Shown in pieces: positions 15,719-24,770 of a DNA stretch of 64,000 bases; position 1 is the stretch's first letter, and each line of letters opens with the position of its first letter. The position numbers were made by a program, and so were the translations under genes. The notes under the pieces were generated by a model. It was not told the origin of the DNA. It did no database searches and saw nothing but the letters and a program-made list of their open reading frames with translations. Source of the DNA: Pusillimonas sp044464525 (lineage in GTDB: Bacteria > Pseudomonadota > Gammaproteobacteria > Burkholderiales > Burkholderiaceae_B); the NCBI RefSeq assembly GCF_044464525.1, contig NZ_JBIQLE010000016.1:1-64000 (forward strand). Reading direction: 5' to 3'.

Positions 15719-16549
15719 ATGATGAAACGACATCTGCTTAAAATTCTGGCATGCGCTTCACTTGGCGCCTTCGTGGCGGCCGGCCCGGCATGGGCGCAGG
15801 ACACCGCAGCCGAAGAAAAGACCTACCAACCCACTGTAGGGCAAGTTGGAAAAGATGTCGTGTGGGTGCCAACGTCTCAAGATCTCGTCGACATCATGCT
15901 AGACATGGCCGAGCTCCAGCCCGACGACAAATTGGTTGACCTGGGCGCCGGCGATGGCCGCACTGTCATATCTGCCGCGAAACGCGGCATCACGGCGCGG
16001 GGCATCGAATACAACCCCGACCTGGTCGCCATGGCGCAAAGCGCAGCTCGGCAAGAAAATGTGGCCGACCGCGTTTCGTTTGAGCAGGCCGATATTTTCG
16101 AATCCGATTTCTCCGACGCCACCGTGGTCACCCTCTTCTTGCTGCCCAAGCTGAACATGCGCCTGCGTCCCACCTTGCTGGACATGCCGCCAGGCACCCG
16201 TGTCGTATCGAACTCTTTCCTGATGGAGGATTGGGAGCCCGACGACACCCGCATGGCCAGCGAAGATTGTTCAGGACATTGCATCGCATACAAATGGGTG
16301 GTGCCGGCCAAAGTCGCAGGCGACTGGCAGCTAAACGACAAGAGGCTGGTGCTGGACCAGAAATTTCAGAAACTGGAAGGCCAAGTGCAGGAAGGCGATC
16401 AGGCCACTCCGTTGGAAGAGGCGCGCGTGCACGGCAAAAACGTAGCGTTCAATGTCAATGGGCAACGCTATGAAGGCGAGATAGACGGCGATAAAATGCG
16501 CGGTACCATAGACGGAAATCAGTCATGGGAAGCCACGAAACTTAAATAA
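15719..16549 (+). CDS. Exported SAM-methyltransferase-like protein
   Basis: A 276-residue protein with an apparent Sec signal peptide (residues 1-26, cleavage after AWA). A Rossmann-type methyltransferase core follows: motif I VDLGAGDGR (about 73-81), acidic loop GIEYNPD, and post-motif FEQADIFESDF. The C-terminal 70 residues are polar and strand-rich. SAM is cytosolic, so the combination is odd. Either the leader is an uncleaved anchor, the start is misjudged, or the fold has another role. CAGGAG precedes tandem ATGs at 15719 and 15722. The stop overlaps the tag start as TAATG, so the two are probably co-translated. Confidence 0.8.
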   Translation: MMKRHLLKILACASLGAFVAAGPAWAQDTAAEEKTYQPTVGQVGKDVVWVPTSQDLVDIMLDMAELQPDDKLVDLGAGDGRTVISAAKRGITARGIEYNPDLVAMAQSAARQENVADRVSFEQADIFESDFSDATVVTLFLLPKLNMRLRPTLLDMPPGTRVVSNSFLMEDWEPDDTRMASEDCSGHCIAYKWVVPAKVAGDWQLNDKRLVLDQKFQKLEGQVQEGDQATPLEEARVHGKNVAFNVNGQRYEGEIDGDKMRGTIDGNQSWEATKLK

Positions 16550-17157
16550 TGGACGAGACCCTCCCAGGCCCCGACGGCCTGCCACGCTGCCGCTGGTGTG
16601 CATCAGCACCGGAATTTTTCCACTACCACGATACCGAGTGGGGTTTTCCGGTAGACGACGACCTGCGTCTGTTCGAAAAGCTATGCCTGGAAGGATTTCA
16701 ATCCGGCCTTAGCTGGCGAACCATCCTGGCCAAACGAGAAAATTTCCGCGCGGCTTTTCATGGCTTCGATTTCGACCAGGTGGCTAATTTCGACGAGCAC
16801 AACGTCGCTCACCTGCTGCAAGACTCCGGTATTATCCGGCATCGAGGCAAGATAGAAGCCGTCATTCACAACGCAAAGCGTGCCCAGGAAATAGTTCGGC
16901 GCGAAGGCTCGTTAGCCGCCTTTTTCTGGCGGTACGAGCCCAGTTCGGCCGCGCCAACCCAGTCGCCGATACCTTCGACATCCACCGAATCCATAGCGCT
17001 TTCGAAAGATTTGAAAAAGCTGGGCTGGAAGTTCGTGGGCCCCACGACAGCCTATGCGTTTATGCAAGCAATGGGGCTCGTTAACGATCATGCCCTAAAG
17101 TGCGTGGTCAGGCACAAAGTCAACCTGGCCCGCGAGCAATTCAAAAGGCCACAGTAA
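16549..17157 (+). CDS. tag: DNA-3-methyladenine glycosylase I
   Basis: A 202-residue base-excision enzyme that removes 3-methyladenine from DNA. Zinc-binding residues known from E. coli Tag are present: Cys14, His27 (in YHDTEWG), His181 and Cys185 (in NDHALKC). Also visible are the FEKLCLEGFQSGLSWRTIL block and the helix-hairpin region LKKLGWKFVGPTTAYAFMQA. The length is slightly above the E. coli enzyme (187). It shares one base with the upstream methyltransferase-like gene. It is convergent with the Tad locus, with 31 bases between stops. Confidence 0.95.
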   Translation: MDETLPGPDGLPRCRWCASAPEFFHYHDTEWGFPVDDDLRLFEKLCLEGFQSGLSWRTILAKRENFRAAFHGFDFDQVANFDEHNVAHLLQDSGIIRHRGKIEAVIHNAKRAQEIVRREGSLAAFFWRYEPSSAAPTQSPIPSTSTESIALSKDLKKLGWKFVGPTTAYAFMQAMGLVNDHALKCVVRHKVNLAREQFKRPQ

Positions 17158-17188
17158 GGCATCGATACTGCGAACCTCTTCCGGCCGG

Positions 17189-19003
17189 TTATCGAGTCAG
17201 GCGCAGTTCGGTCAAGGCTCCGGCAATCGACGCAAAAACCTGTGGCAGGTCGTTGACGTTCTGGGCGTTATAGTAGTAGCCCGCGCCGCTTGAACAGCTG
17301 CGCATCAAGGTGCGTGCGGATTCAGGCAGATCGTTTCCCAAGGTGACGGTATAGACCTTGATGTCATTGCCGTCGGTCTTCACGTTGGTGCACAGCTGAG
17401 CCATGTAGCTGTTGTAGGCGGCTGTGTTTTGCCGGTTGGAGCCGCCATAGCCAATGCTGTTGGCCGTGTTGTTGCAGTTGCCGGAAGTACTGCTGTAATT
17501 ATTGGGCTGGGCGGCAATGGGATCCAGCATGCGCAACCCTGCCGCCGGGCATTGTCCCTGGCCGCTGCCATGCGTGGGCGCGGTAACATCCACGTTGACG
17601 CTTTGCTGGCGCTCGGCTGTTTCCCAGCTGGTACATGAACCCCTGCGCGTGGCGGCGCATTCCTGATACCGATAAACAAGCTGGTATTCCGCACGTCTGT
17701 TGTTGTTCTGATTCGTCAAGACCTGCCTGCGTCCATCGCCCACTGGTTCGTTCTGGCCATCCGACAACAGCACGATGACCTTGCTCAAGACGGCGGGCTC
17801 GGGGTCGCGAGGCATCTCGTTATCACCCCAGGCCCCGCGCCAGGCCGGATGCAGCATGCGCCAGGCCCATTGCAGGCCCACCGGCACCCCTGTACCGCCA
17901 TTGGCCACCATAGCGTCGATGGCCGATTCCATGGCGGCTTGTTGGTTATTAAGAAAGCGGGCCTTTCCTTCCAGGCAGTATTGCGTGTCCACCGCCAGGT
18001 TCACCCGGAACTCTGTGTCTGATTGCCGCTTTGCCACGATGCGCCGGTCGCGATTCAGAGCCAAGCCGTTGAACGCGACGGGGTTCGGATTGCCGGCAGT
18101 ACTGGCTGCCAAGCGAGCATGGTTCGGCAGATTGTTGGGAGTCATGTCATAGCTGTAGGTCAGATGCAAGGGCTGGAAGCCCGCATCAGGCGCAAGGGCC
18201 TGCGCAGGCGCCGGATTGCTGCTGGACCAGTTACCTTTGGGCTCTACAATGCAGCCCGACCAACGGTTTTCAAGATAGTTTTGCTGTACGGCGGGGTGGC
18301 TTAGCCACCCGCCATCCAACGCATAATCGCGTACGTTCACCACATCGGTAAACGGCACGAGTCCCACAAACACCCGTTGCGATGCCCCTGGCACGCTGGT
18401 CGCGCCCAGTATGGTGGCGGCCAGGTCTTTGGCGGCGGTTTTCAGCACCGACAGGCGCGAGGGCGAGTCGCGGTCCATGGAGCCTGAGTTATCCAGGGCC
18501 ATGACCACTTCAAGATCGTTTCGGGTTCGGCGTACAGCCTGGTTGCTCGCCGCCAAATCGAAAGATGTGACTTTCAGGAAACCGGTGCTGATCAAGGGCA
18601 AGTCGCCCACGGCGCTCATCTCGACAAACTGGCCGGTAATGTAAATACCCGTCCTTTCTTCGCGGTAGCTGATTTGCAGGTCGTCCTGCAGCACCGAACT
18701 GCCCAGGTAACGATTGGGCATATTGCTGCTGAAGAAATTACGCGCATCGTTTACCCAGGCCTCGGCTTCGGGGGTGCCCGGCGTGGGGGTGCGGTTGGCC
18801 AGGTTGCGACCTGCCGAGATGGCGGCGGCGTCCAGCGAGTTCTGCAAGCGATTCTGGGCTACGTTGTAGCGAATAAGGTCGATGGCGCCGAAAGAGCCGC
18901 CCAATAGCACGGTGGTCGAAACCAGAAAGGTCAGCGCCACGCCGCCGCGCTCATCGCGGCGAAGCTGTCTGAAGAGGTTGCGCAGGGGCTTATGTCGCGT
19001 CAT
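17189..19003 (-). CDS. tadG: TadG-like pilus assembly protein with von Willebrand A domain
   Basis: A 604-residue protein. An N-terminal TadE/TadG-type segment (DERGGVALTFLVSTTVLLGGSFGAIDL) gives one membrane anchor. A large extracytoplasmic region follows with a von Willebrand factor A domain whose metal-binding MIDAS begins DNSGSMDRDS. A long insert rich in Gly, Asn and Ser sits before the C-terminal VFASIAGALTELRLTR. TadG-type proteins act in Flp pilus assembly or surface attachment. It is the last gene of the leftward Tad locus, 27 bases after the preceding pseudopilin-like gene. Confidence 0.87.
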   Translation of the reverse strand: MTRHKPLRNLFRQLRRDERGGVALTFLVSTTVLLGGSFGAIDLIRYNVAQNRLQNSLDAAAISAGRNLANRTPTPGTPEAEAWVNDARNFFSSNMPNRYLGSSVLQDDLQISYREERTGIYITGQFVEMSAVGDLPLISTGFLKVTSFDLAASNQAVRRTRNDLEVVMALDNSGSMDRDSPSRLSVLKTAAKDLAATILGATSVPGASQRVFVGLVPFTDVVNVRDYALDGGWLSHPAVQQNYLENRWSGCIVEPKGNWSSSNPAPAQALAPDAGFQPLHLTYSYDMTPNNLPNHARLAASTAGNPNPVAFNGLALNRDRRIVAKRQSDTEFRVNLAVDTQYCLEGKARFLNNQQAAMESAIDAMVANGGTGVPVGLQWAWRMLHPAWRGAWGDNEMPRDPEPAVLSKVIVLLSDGQNEPVGDGRRQVLTNQNNNRRAEYQLVYRYQECAATRRGSCTSWETAERQQSVNVDVTAPTHGSGQGQCPAAGLRMLDPIAAQPNNYSSTSGNCNNTANSIGYGGSNRQNTAAYNSYMAQLCTNVKTDGNDIKVYTVTLGNDLPESARTLMRSCSSGAGYYYNAQNVNDLPQVFASIAGALTELRLTR

Positions 19004-19030
19004 GGTGGTCTCCAGTCGCTGGGCATTTAT

Positions 19031-19732
19031 TCAACTCAATTCCCGCAGTTCGGCAAAGCGGGGACGATAAAAAGCACGGCTGTACATGCGGCGCTGCCCG
19101 GCCAGCGCTTCCCAGAACGCAGAGCTCAGGGCAAAGGGCTCGAAATCGTAGAACACTTCGACCACGATCAAGGTATCACCCTCGTTTGCCGGTGGGAATC
19201 CGCTGGATGGCTCAAGCAAAGAGTCGGGCGCCGTGCCGCCGGTGCCGCTTCCGGCGAAGCGCTTGTTCCATTCGGAGCCGCTCTTCCAACTGACGGGCGG
19301 CGGGTTGCTGCCGCTGGACGGTTCGGTTGCCGCGAAGGCGCTGACAATAATCCAGCCATGGCTGGAAAAATCCAGCGGCGTCAGCAGGTCTTGGGCAATG
19401 GCGCCATAGGTGCAGATGTCATCGCTGTTGTCGCACGCTCCGCCGTCGAAAAGCTCGCGTTGCATGGCTACCCCATCCGCCATCGTAAAAGCTGCACGGT
19501 CGAGAATGGCGGCAGCACGAAAGTAGTGATACAGCTCTAGCGTGCCGACAATAATGAAGACCATCAGCGGAATGATCAGCGCTGCCTCCAGCCCCGCTAT
19601 GCCACGCTCTGAACGCCACAGGCGCCGCAAGCCGCTGCTCTTGCGCGCGTCCCTGGAACAGGCCGCAGAGCCCCCGGCCGTGACGACCTGGGCGTGGTCC
19701 GCGTTGAACAAGCAAGATGTAGTCATGGTCAT
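19031..19732 (-). CDS. tadF: TadE/TadF-like minor pseudopilin
   Basis: A 233-residue protein with a cytosolic N-terminal region of about 40 residues. A prepilin-like hydrophobic helix preceded by a charged motif follows (SERGIAGLEAALIIPLMVFIIVGTLELY), then a 160-residue periplasmic domain. Gly before the hydrophobic stretch and Glu five residues in match TadE/F processing by the Tad prepilin peptidase. The ATG overlaps the previous stop (ATGA). Assignment as TadF rather than TadE rests on order only. Confidence 0.82.
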   Translation of the reverse strand: MTMTTSCLFNADHAQVVTAGGSAACSRDARKSSGLRRLWRSERGIAGLEAALIIPLMVFIIVGTLELYHYFRAAAILDRAAFTMADGVAMQRELFDGGACDNSDDICTYGAIAQDLLTPLDFSSHGWIIVSAFAATEPSSGSNPPPVSWKSGSEWNKRFAGSGTGGTAPDSLLEPSSGFPPANEGDTLIVVEVFYDFEPFALSSAFWEALAGQRRMYSRAFYRPRFAELRELS

Positions 19733-20394
19733 GGTTCGTTCTGAATCACCACAATGCGCTCAAAACGCAATACGTCGACACCCAGCCAAGTCACGAAACC
19801 AGTCAACCCCGGCCGATCAAAGCCCAGGCGATACATGACCATGTCACCGCGTTCGCCGGCGTCGCACACGGGCTCGTAAGCTTCATCGTCCACGTCCTCA
19901 AAAGGCACGCCGGGCTCGTAGAGCTTGACGTCGACGCGCAATTCTTCGGGGCTGGATACCCAGCGCGACAAGATGCGCTCCATTTCGGCACGCACGGCTT
20001 GTTCGCAATTCATGCCTTCAGGCACACCAAGTTTGCCGATACGGGTTACGCGGCTGGCCGCGGTTTCGAGTGACGAATCAGCAAACAGCATGACAGTGGT
20101 TTCAACGGCCACGAAAATCACACCGAACAGCAATGGCGCAACCAGGGCGTATTCGAGCGCCGCAACACCCCGCTGCGCCCTACTCAGCCGGCGCAGCCGA
20201 TTCCAGGATTTGGCCAGCCACGCTTTGGACCTGCCGCACGGTTTCGTAGTGGCCCCTTTCGCATTACGCGCGGCAACCTCTGCGACCACGGGGTTTGGAC
20301 CGGCTGCCGCGCTACAGCCGGAGAACGGTGCAATGGGCCTGGACCGCACTTTGGCGGGAGGCCGCCCGATCTTGTGCCTGACACAGAACTTCAT
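19729..20394 (-). CDS. tadE: TadE-like minor pseudopilin
   Basis: A 221-residue protein with an unusually long basic N-terminal region of about 75 residues before the pseudopilin helix (AQRGVAALEYALVAPLLFGVIFVAVETTVMLF). The G-V-A-A-L-E-Y pattern is the TadE/Flp-type processing and assembly signal. A Cys-containing periplasmic domain of about 120 residues follows. The real start could be internal, because the long N-terminus is unusual. The annotated ATG overlaps the TadD stop (ATGA), which supports it. It probably primes or caps the Flp pilus. Confidence 0.82.
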   Translation of the reverse strand: MKFCVRHKIGRPPAKVRSRPIAPFSGCSAAAGPNPVVAEVAARNAKGATTKPCGRSKAWLAKSWNRLRRLSRAQRGVAALEYALVAPLLFGVIFVAVETTVMLFADSSLETAASRVTRIGKLGVPEGMNCEQAVRAEMERILSRWVSSPEELRVDVKLYEPGVPFEDVDDEAYEPVCDAGERGDMVMYRLGFDRPGLTGFVTWLGVDVLRFERIVVIQNEP

Positions 20395-21236
20395 AGCTCG
20401 CTCGTCTGGGCAGCCGCGGCCTGAAGATTCATGCGAGTGCGTACATAACGGTAGAACTCCAGATTGTCCTGCGCTGTGCCGCGCGCTTGTTCCGTCATGA
20501 GTATGCTTTCGGCTGCATCATCACGGCCCAGCAGGCCGTAGGCAAATGCCAGGTTGTTACGCCCCTGAGGGAGCTGACTCGAAACCCCTGTGACGCCCAA
20601 CAGGATGTTGACGGCTTCGCGCGGCTGGCCGCCCAGCGCCAGCGACAAGCCCAGATTGGCGCGCAATGCCGCGTGATCGGGGTAGGCGCTTAGGCCGCGG
20701 CGATAGGTGGCCTGGGCTTGGCCGGCATTGCCGGCCAGATCGTAGGCTACGCCCAGGCCTGCCAGAGCCAAGGGGTGGTCGGGGCTTTGCGCCAGGATGG
20801 ATTCATAATGCGCCATCGCCTCGGGAAGCCGGCGATGACGCAAAGCGATGCGCGCCAAGCCCAGGCGAGCATCAAGCTGCTGGTCGGGAAAGCGCTGCAA
20901 CACCTCGTTGTAAACCATCTTTGCAGCTTCCAGCTCGCCGGTTAGAAAATGCGCGGCGGCCAAGCCTGTCCAGGCCTGGATCAAGGTGGGGTGGCTTTGG
21001 GTGAGACGATGGTAAATGGACAAGGCCACATCCATGTCGCCGCCCTGCAAAGCACTGTCGGCAATGCGCAAGTCGCTGGCCTGCATAGCCTCATTGTCAA
21101 AAGCGGTCAGCGGCTGCACCTGGGTGCTCGGACCGGGCGCCGCACAGCCGGCCAATGCGGCGGCCAGGAACAATCCGGCGACAAACCTGCCATGTCGCAG
21201 AACATCAAGAGATCCACATGGGGTTGGGGTCATCAT
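20391..21236 (-). CDS. tadD: TadD-like TPR lipoprotein
   Basis: A 281-residue lipoprotein with a signal peptide ending in the lipobox LAGC, followed by tandem tetratricopeptide repeats. Repeats are recognisable at LIQAWTGLAAAHFLTGELEAA, LDARLGLARIALRHRRLPEA, PLALAGLGVAYDLAGNAGQA and AALRANLGLSLALGGQPREA. In Tad systems TadD helps localise the secretin at the outer membrane. It lies between tadC (33 bases away) and tadE (4-base overlap). Confidence 0.88.
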   Translation of the reverse strand: MMTPTPCGSLDVLRHGRFVAGLFLAAALAGCAAPGPSTQVQPLTAFDNEAMQASDLRIADSALQGGDMDVALSIYHRLTQSHPTLIQAWTGLAAAHFLTGELEAAKMVYNEVLQRFPDQQLDARLGLARIALRHRRLPEAMAHYESILAQSPDHPLALAGLGVAYDLAGNAGQAQATYRRGLSAYPDHAALRANLGLSLALGGQPREAVNILLGVTGVSSQLPQGRNNLAFAYGLLGRDDAAESILMTEQARGTAQDNLEFYRYVRTRMNLQAAAAQTSEL

Positions 21237-21269
21237 CAGTATCCTCTTCTTCTAGGTGAACGGGCTTTG

Positions 21270-22220
21270 CTACTTGCCGCTGAATACATCCATCAGGCTC
21301 AAGATAGCCGGCCCCGCCGCTACGATCAGCACCGTGGGCAGAATGAAAAGCATCATGGGCATGGTGATCTTTACCGATAACTTGGCGGCCGCCTCTTCCA
21401 GCCGCATCATGCGTGCGGTGCGCTCGGTGCGCGCCAGCACACGTAAAGCCTGGGTGATCGCTGTTCCGTATTGGCGGGATTGCACCAGGGTTCCAACCAG
21501 GCTGCGCATGGCCGGCAGGCGGGTGCGTTCCGCCAACCTTTCCAGCACGGTGGGCACGTCCGAGCTAAGCTGCAGTTCGCTGGAGGTAAGACGCAGCTCG
21601 TCGGAAAGTTCCGGCGCCACGTGCTCCAGCTCTTCGGCCACGCGATGTATCGCGCTATTCAGACCCAAGCCCGAATTGGTGCAGATCACCAGCAAATCCA
21701 GGGCATCGGGCAGGCTGCGCGCGATGGCTCGCTGGCGGTGGACAACCAGTCGATCCAATACCAGACGCGGCAGCAAAGTACCCACATATAGCGCAGCCAG
21801 AGCCGACCCCAGCTTATAGACAAGGTGGTCGCCAAAATGCGGCCAACCCAGCACGATGGCCGCGCTGAGCATGGCCAGAGCGCTTAACAAAGAAAGCGCC
21901 GCCATGATCATCAGCGCCTGGGCGCTGCGAAAGCCGGCAGCCACGAGCTTCTGCGCCACTTCGATACGTTGGGCCGCGCTGAACAAGGGGATGGCGCCGC
22001 CGATGCGACGCAGGAACCGAGCCATCCCGGCGCGCCAATTGCGACCGAAAAACCAGCTACGACTCCCGCCGGAATTCTGGCGGCCCTTGCGCTCCACTTC
22101 GGACTTCAGCCGCGCGACCAGCGCCGCGCGGCGGCTGCTGCGGGCGTATAAATACAGAACCGCGCCTGCCAAGGCCAGCACAACAATGAAAAGATCAAGC
22201 CAACTGCCTTGCGCATCCAT
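21270..22220 (-). CDS. tadC: Tad inner-membrane platform protein TadC
   Basis: A 316-residue T2SSF-domain protein with an N-terminal membrane segment, a cytosolic helical domain and C-terminal membrane segments (ITMPMMLFILPTVLIVAAGPAIL). Signature blocks are LPDALDLLVICTNSGLGLNSAI and MRSLVGTLVQSRQYGTAI. With TadB it forms the platform on which the TadA ATPase drives pilus assembly. ATG 22220 was chosen because it falls four bases after the tadB stop; a longer frame overlaps tadB. GGAGG lies 10 bases upstream. Confidence 0.9.
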   Translation of the reverse strand: MDAQGSWLDLFIVVLALAGAVLYLYARSSRRAALVARLKSEVERKGRQNSGGSRSWFFGRNWRAGMARFLRRIGGAIPLFSAAQRIEVAQKLVAAGFRSAQALMIMAALSLLSALAMLSAAIVLGWPHFGDHLVYKLGSALAALYVGTLLPRLVLDRLVVHRQRAIARSLPDALDLLVICTNSGLGLNSAIHRVAEELEHVAPELSDELRLTSSELQLSSDVPTVLERLAERTRLPAMRSLVGTLVQSRQYGTAITQALRVLARTERTARMMRLEEAAAKLSVKITMPMMLFILPTVLIVAAGPAILSLMDVFSGK

Positions 22221-22224
22221 GAGG

Positions 22225-23208
22225 CTAGACCTCCATTTTAGAAATCTTGCGGATCGACACGACGCCAAGCACCAGCATCACCCCTGCCGTCCAGAGCATG
22301 TTTCGCCCCGTCTGTGTGTCGAACAGCGCACCGATGTAATCGGGGTTGATAAGCAGCATTGAACCGCCGGTTATAAAAGGCAGTGCAGCCAGAATGCTTC
22401 CGGCAAGCCGCCCCTCGGCTGTCAGTGCCCGGGTCTTCAAGCGCAGGTCGCGTCGCGCGCGAATAATGCCGCTGAGGTTTTCCAGCGTCTCTGCCAGCGA
22501 GCCACCCGTTTCGCGCTGTAGCAACAGGCATACGGAAAAAAAAGAAAAATCGGGCAGCTCAATGCGCATCGTGGCATCGTCCAGCACCTCTTGAAGATCG
22601 TTGCCCAGGAACAGGCTGTCTCCCATCCGGCGAAACTCCGGCCCCAGCGGTGCGTCGAAACGCTCACCCACCGCCCGTATGGCTTGCGTGGCCGGAACGC
22701 CGGCCTGGGTGGCTCGCACAATCAGGTCCATGGCATCGGGCAACTGATGCAGAAACTTGAGGCGAAAACGCTCGATCAGCTTGCCATACGCAATGAACAC
22801 CACTACTACGGGCGCAACCAGCACAATCACGCCGCTTAGCCACGGGCTTTCAAACAACCAGCCCAGATGATGCGCCGCCAGCGCCGCTACGAATATGAAC
22901 AGCGCCAAGCCAACCAGTAGACGCAAGCCCATGCGGCCGCTAATGGTGTGCAGGCGGGTAAGGTGGTAGCCCACCGTTCCCATGGACTGCAGCCTTCGCC
23001 GACGCCTGGCGTCCGCTTGGGCGCGCTCCAGATCCTTGAGCACCCGCTGGCGGGCGGGGTCGGCTGCGCCCTGCACGACTTTCTGCAGCCGCATGCGCAC
23101 GCGACTGCTCGGGCGCTGCTTCATGGCCTGGTTTACCACCAGCGCCAGCAAGCCCAGCAAGACACAAGCGGCAAAAGCCACGATGGCGATCAGGTCGGCG
23201 GTGCTCAT
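22225..23208 (-). CDS. tadB: Tad inner-membrane platform protein TadB
   Basis: A 327-residue T2SSF-domain protein. It has an N-terminal membrane segment, a basic helical region (ARRRRRLQ), two central membrane segments, a cytosolic domain with LPDAMDLIVRATQAGVPATQ and ETGGSLAETLENLSGIIRAR, and C-terminal membrane segments. It is the partner of TadC. The start overlaps the tadA stop (ATGA), indicating coupled translation. Confidence 0.92.
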   Translation of the reverse strand: MSTADLIAIVAFAACVLLGLLALVVNQAMKQRPSSRVRMRLQKVVQGAADPARQRVLKDLERAQADARRRRRLQSMGTVGYHLTRLHTISGRMGLRLLVGLALFIFVAALAAHHLGWLFESPWLSGVIVLVAPVVVVFIAYGKLIERFRLKFLHQLPDAMDLIVRATQAGVPATQAIRAVGERFDAPLGPEFRRMGDSLFLGNDLQEVLDDATMRIELPDFSFFSVCLLLQRETGGSLAETLENLSGIIRARRDLRLKTRALTAEGRLAGSILAALPFITGGSMLLINPDYIGALFDTQTGRNMLWTAGVMLVLGVVSIRKISKMEV

Positions 23209-24770
23209 GGCTGCATTGCCTCGATAAGAGGCGCTTTCATGCCGAAGTACGCGGCGCGCTCGGCAAACAGCGGACGCATGCCGGTACTGTCGTACGAGCC
23301 TTTGACTTCATCGCCATAAGCCGTTGCATCGTAGTGAAACTGGAACAGCTCTTGCGTGACGATGATCTCGCCCTCCATGCCGGCCAGCTCGACGATGCTG
23401 GTGACGCGGCGCGACCCATCGCGCATACGCTCGACCTGTACGATCAGATGCACGGCGCTGGCGATCTGCCGGCGTATCGAGAACAGGGGCAGGTTGCCGT
23501 TCGCCATCATCACCATGCTTTCCAGGCGGGTCAGGGCGTCGCGCGGGTTGTTGGCGTGCAGGGTGGTCATGGACCCATCGTGCCCGGTGTTCATGGCCTG
23601 CAGCACGTCAAAGGCTTCAGCGCCCCGGGTTTCGCCCAAGATGATGCGGTCGGGCCGCATGCGCAAGGCATTGCGCACCAGGTCGCCCTGGTTTACGGCG
23701 CCACTGCCTTCTATGCTTGCAGGGCGGGTTTCAAGGCGCACCACATGAGGCTGCTGCAATTGCAGCTCGGCGGCATCCTCAATGGTTACCACCCTCTCGG
23801 TTTCAGAAATATAGCGCGACAAGGCGTTGAGCAAGGTGGTCTTGCCGGAACCCGTACCGCCCGAAATAATGACGTTCAGCCGGCTGGCGGCGGCAATTTC
23901 CAGCACCCGGGCCATCGCCGGAGAAAGGCTGCCCCGCGCGGCCAGGCGCGGCAAGGTAAGGTCTTTGCGCGAGAACTTGCGTATAGAGATGGAAGCGCCG
24001 TCGATCGCCAGCGGCGGCAGCACCACGTTGACGCGGCTGCCATCAGGCAGGCGGGCATCCACCATGGGGCTGCTTTCGTCCACCCGCCGCCCGATCGACG
24101 AGGCTATGCGCTGTGCCACATTGGTCACGTGGGCGTTGTCGCGAAACTTCAGCGCAGTCAGCTCCAGGCGTCCGTGGCGCTCGACATACACCTGATCCGG
24201 CCCGTTCACCATAATGTCCGACACGGTTTCGTCTTGCAGCAAGGGTTCGATGGGCCCCACGCCGAACATATCGTGCAGGATTTCGCGCGCCATCAGGCGC
24301 TGTTCGCTTTGCGTCACGGGCAGGCTGTCGGCCTGCACCGTCTCGGCAATAATGGTTTCGACCTCGGCGCGTACTTGGTCCCGGCTGCGATTCAAGGCCG
24401 AGCTGACGTCGATGGTGGAAAAAACCGACTGCCGGATGGCCGAGTAGTGCTGGGATCGCACCACTGTTTCAGGCGCTTTATGGGCTCGACGCGAACTTAC
24501 GCCTTCTGAGCCTCGAACCGACGCCGGCGCAACGACATCATCTGTGGGCGATAACTGCGGTTTTTTTTCTGCCTGGTCAACCTGCTTGGGCGGCGACATG
24601 ACACTTTGCGCTGGTGCTCCGGTCATCGACGCTACCGGCGCGTCGGGCCCCTGACCCGACCCGGTTTGAAACACCGACTCGCCAGCCTTCAAACCGCCAT
24701 TCGAGGGCGGCAGTATGGGTTCGCGACGCGTATCGGCAAGGCGCCCATCTGTTCTGCGGCCGAAGCTCAT
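23205..24770 (-). CDS. tadA: Tad pilus assembly/secretion ATPase TadA (CpaF)
   Basis: A 521-residue hexameric secretion ATPase. An extended N-terminal region of about 110 residues, low in complexity and rich in Pro, Gly and Ser, precedes the conserved N-domain (MFGVGPIEPLLQDETVSDIMVNG). Walker A is GGTGSGKTTL near residue 305 and an ILGETRG segment near 378. His-box type residues are seen in TLHANNPRDALTRLE. It powers extension and possibly retraction of the Flp pilus. The long disordered N-terminus is the only unusual part. It overlaps tadZ and tadB by four bases each. Confidence 0.95.
   Translation of the reverse strand: MSFGRRTDGRLADTRREPILPPSNGGLKAGESVFQTGSGQGPDAPVASMTGAPAQSVMSPPKQVDQAEKKPQLSPTDDVVAPASVRGSEGVSSRRAHKAPETVVRSQHYSAIRQSVFSTIDVSSALNRSRDQVRAEVETIIAETVQADSLPVTQSEQRLMAREILHDMFGVGPIEPLLQDETVSDIMVNGPDQVYVERHGRLELTALKFRDNAHVTNVAQRIASSIGRRVDESSPMVDARLPDGSRVNVVLPPLAIDGASISIRKFSRKDLTLPRLAARGSLSPAMARVLEIAAASRLNVIISGGTGSGKTTLLNALSRYISETERVVTIEDAAELQLQQPHVVRLETRPASIEGSGAVNQGDLVRNALRMRPDRIILGETRGAEAFDVLQAMNTGHDGSMTTLHANNPRDALTRLESMVMMANGNLPLFSIRRQIASAVHLIVQVERMRDGSRRVTSIVELAGMEGEIIVTQELFQFHYDATAYGDEVKGSYDSTGMRPLFAERAAYFGMKAPLIEAMQP

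Noticed and set aside
23334..24509. 391-codon open frame on the + strand opposite tadA
   Set aside because: It lies entirely antisense to the well-supported TadA ATPase, has no recognisable domains and reflects GC-rich codon structure.
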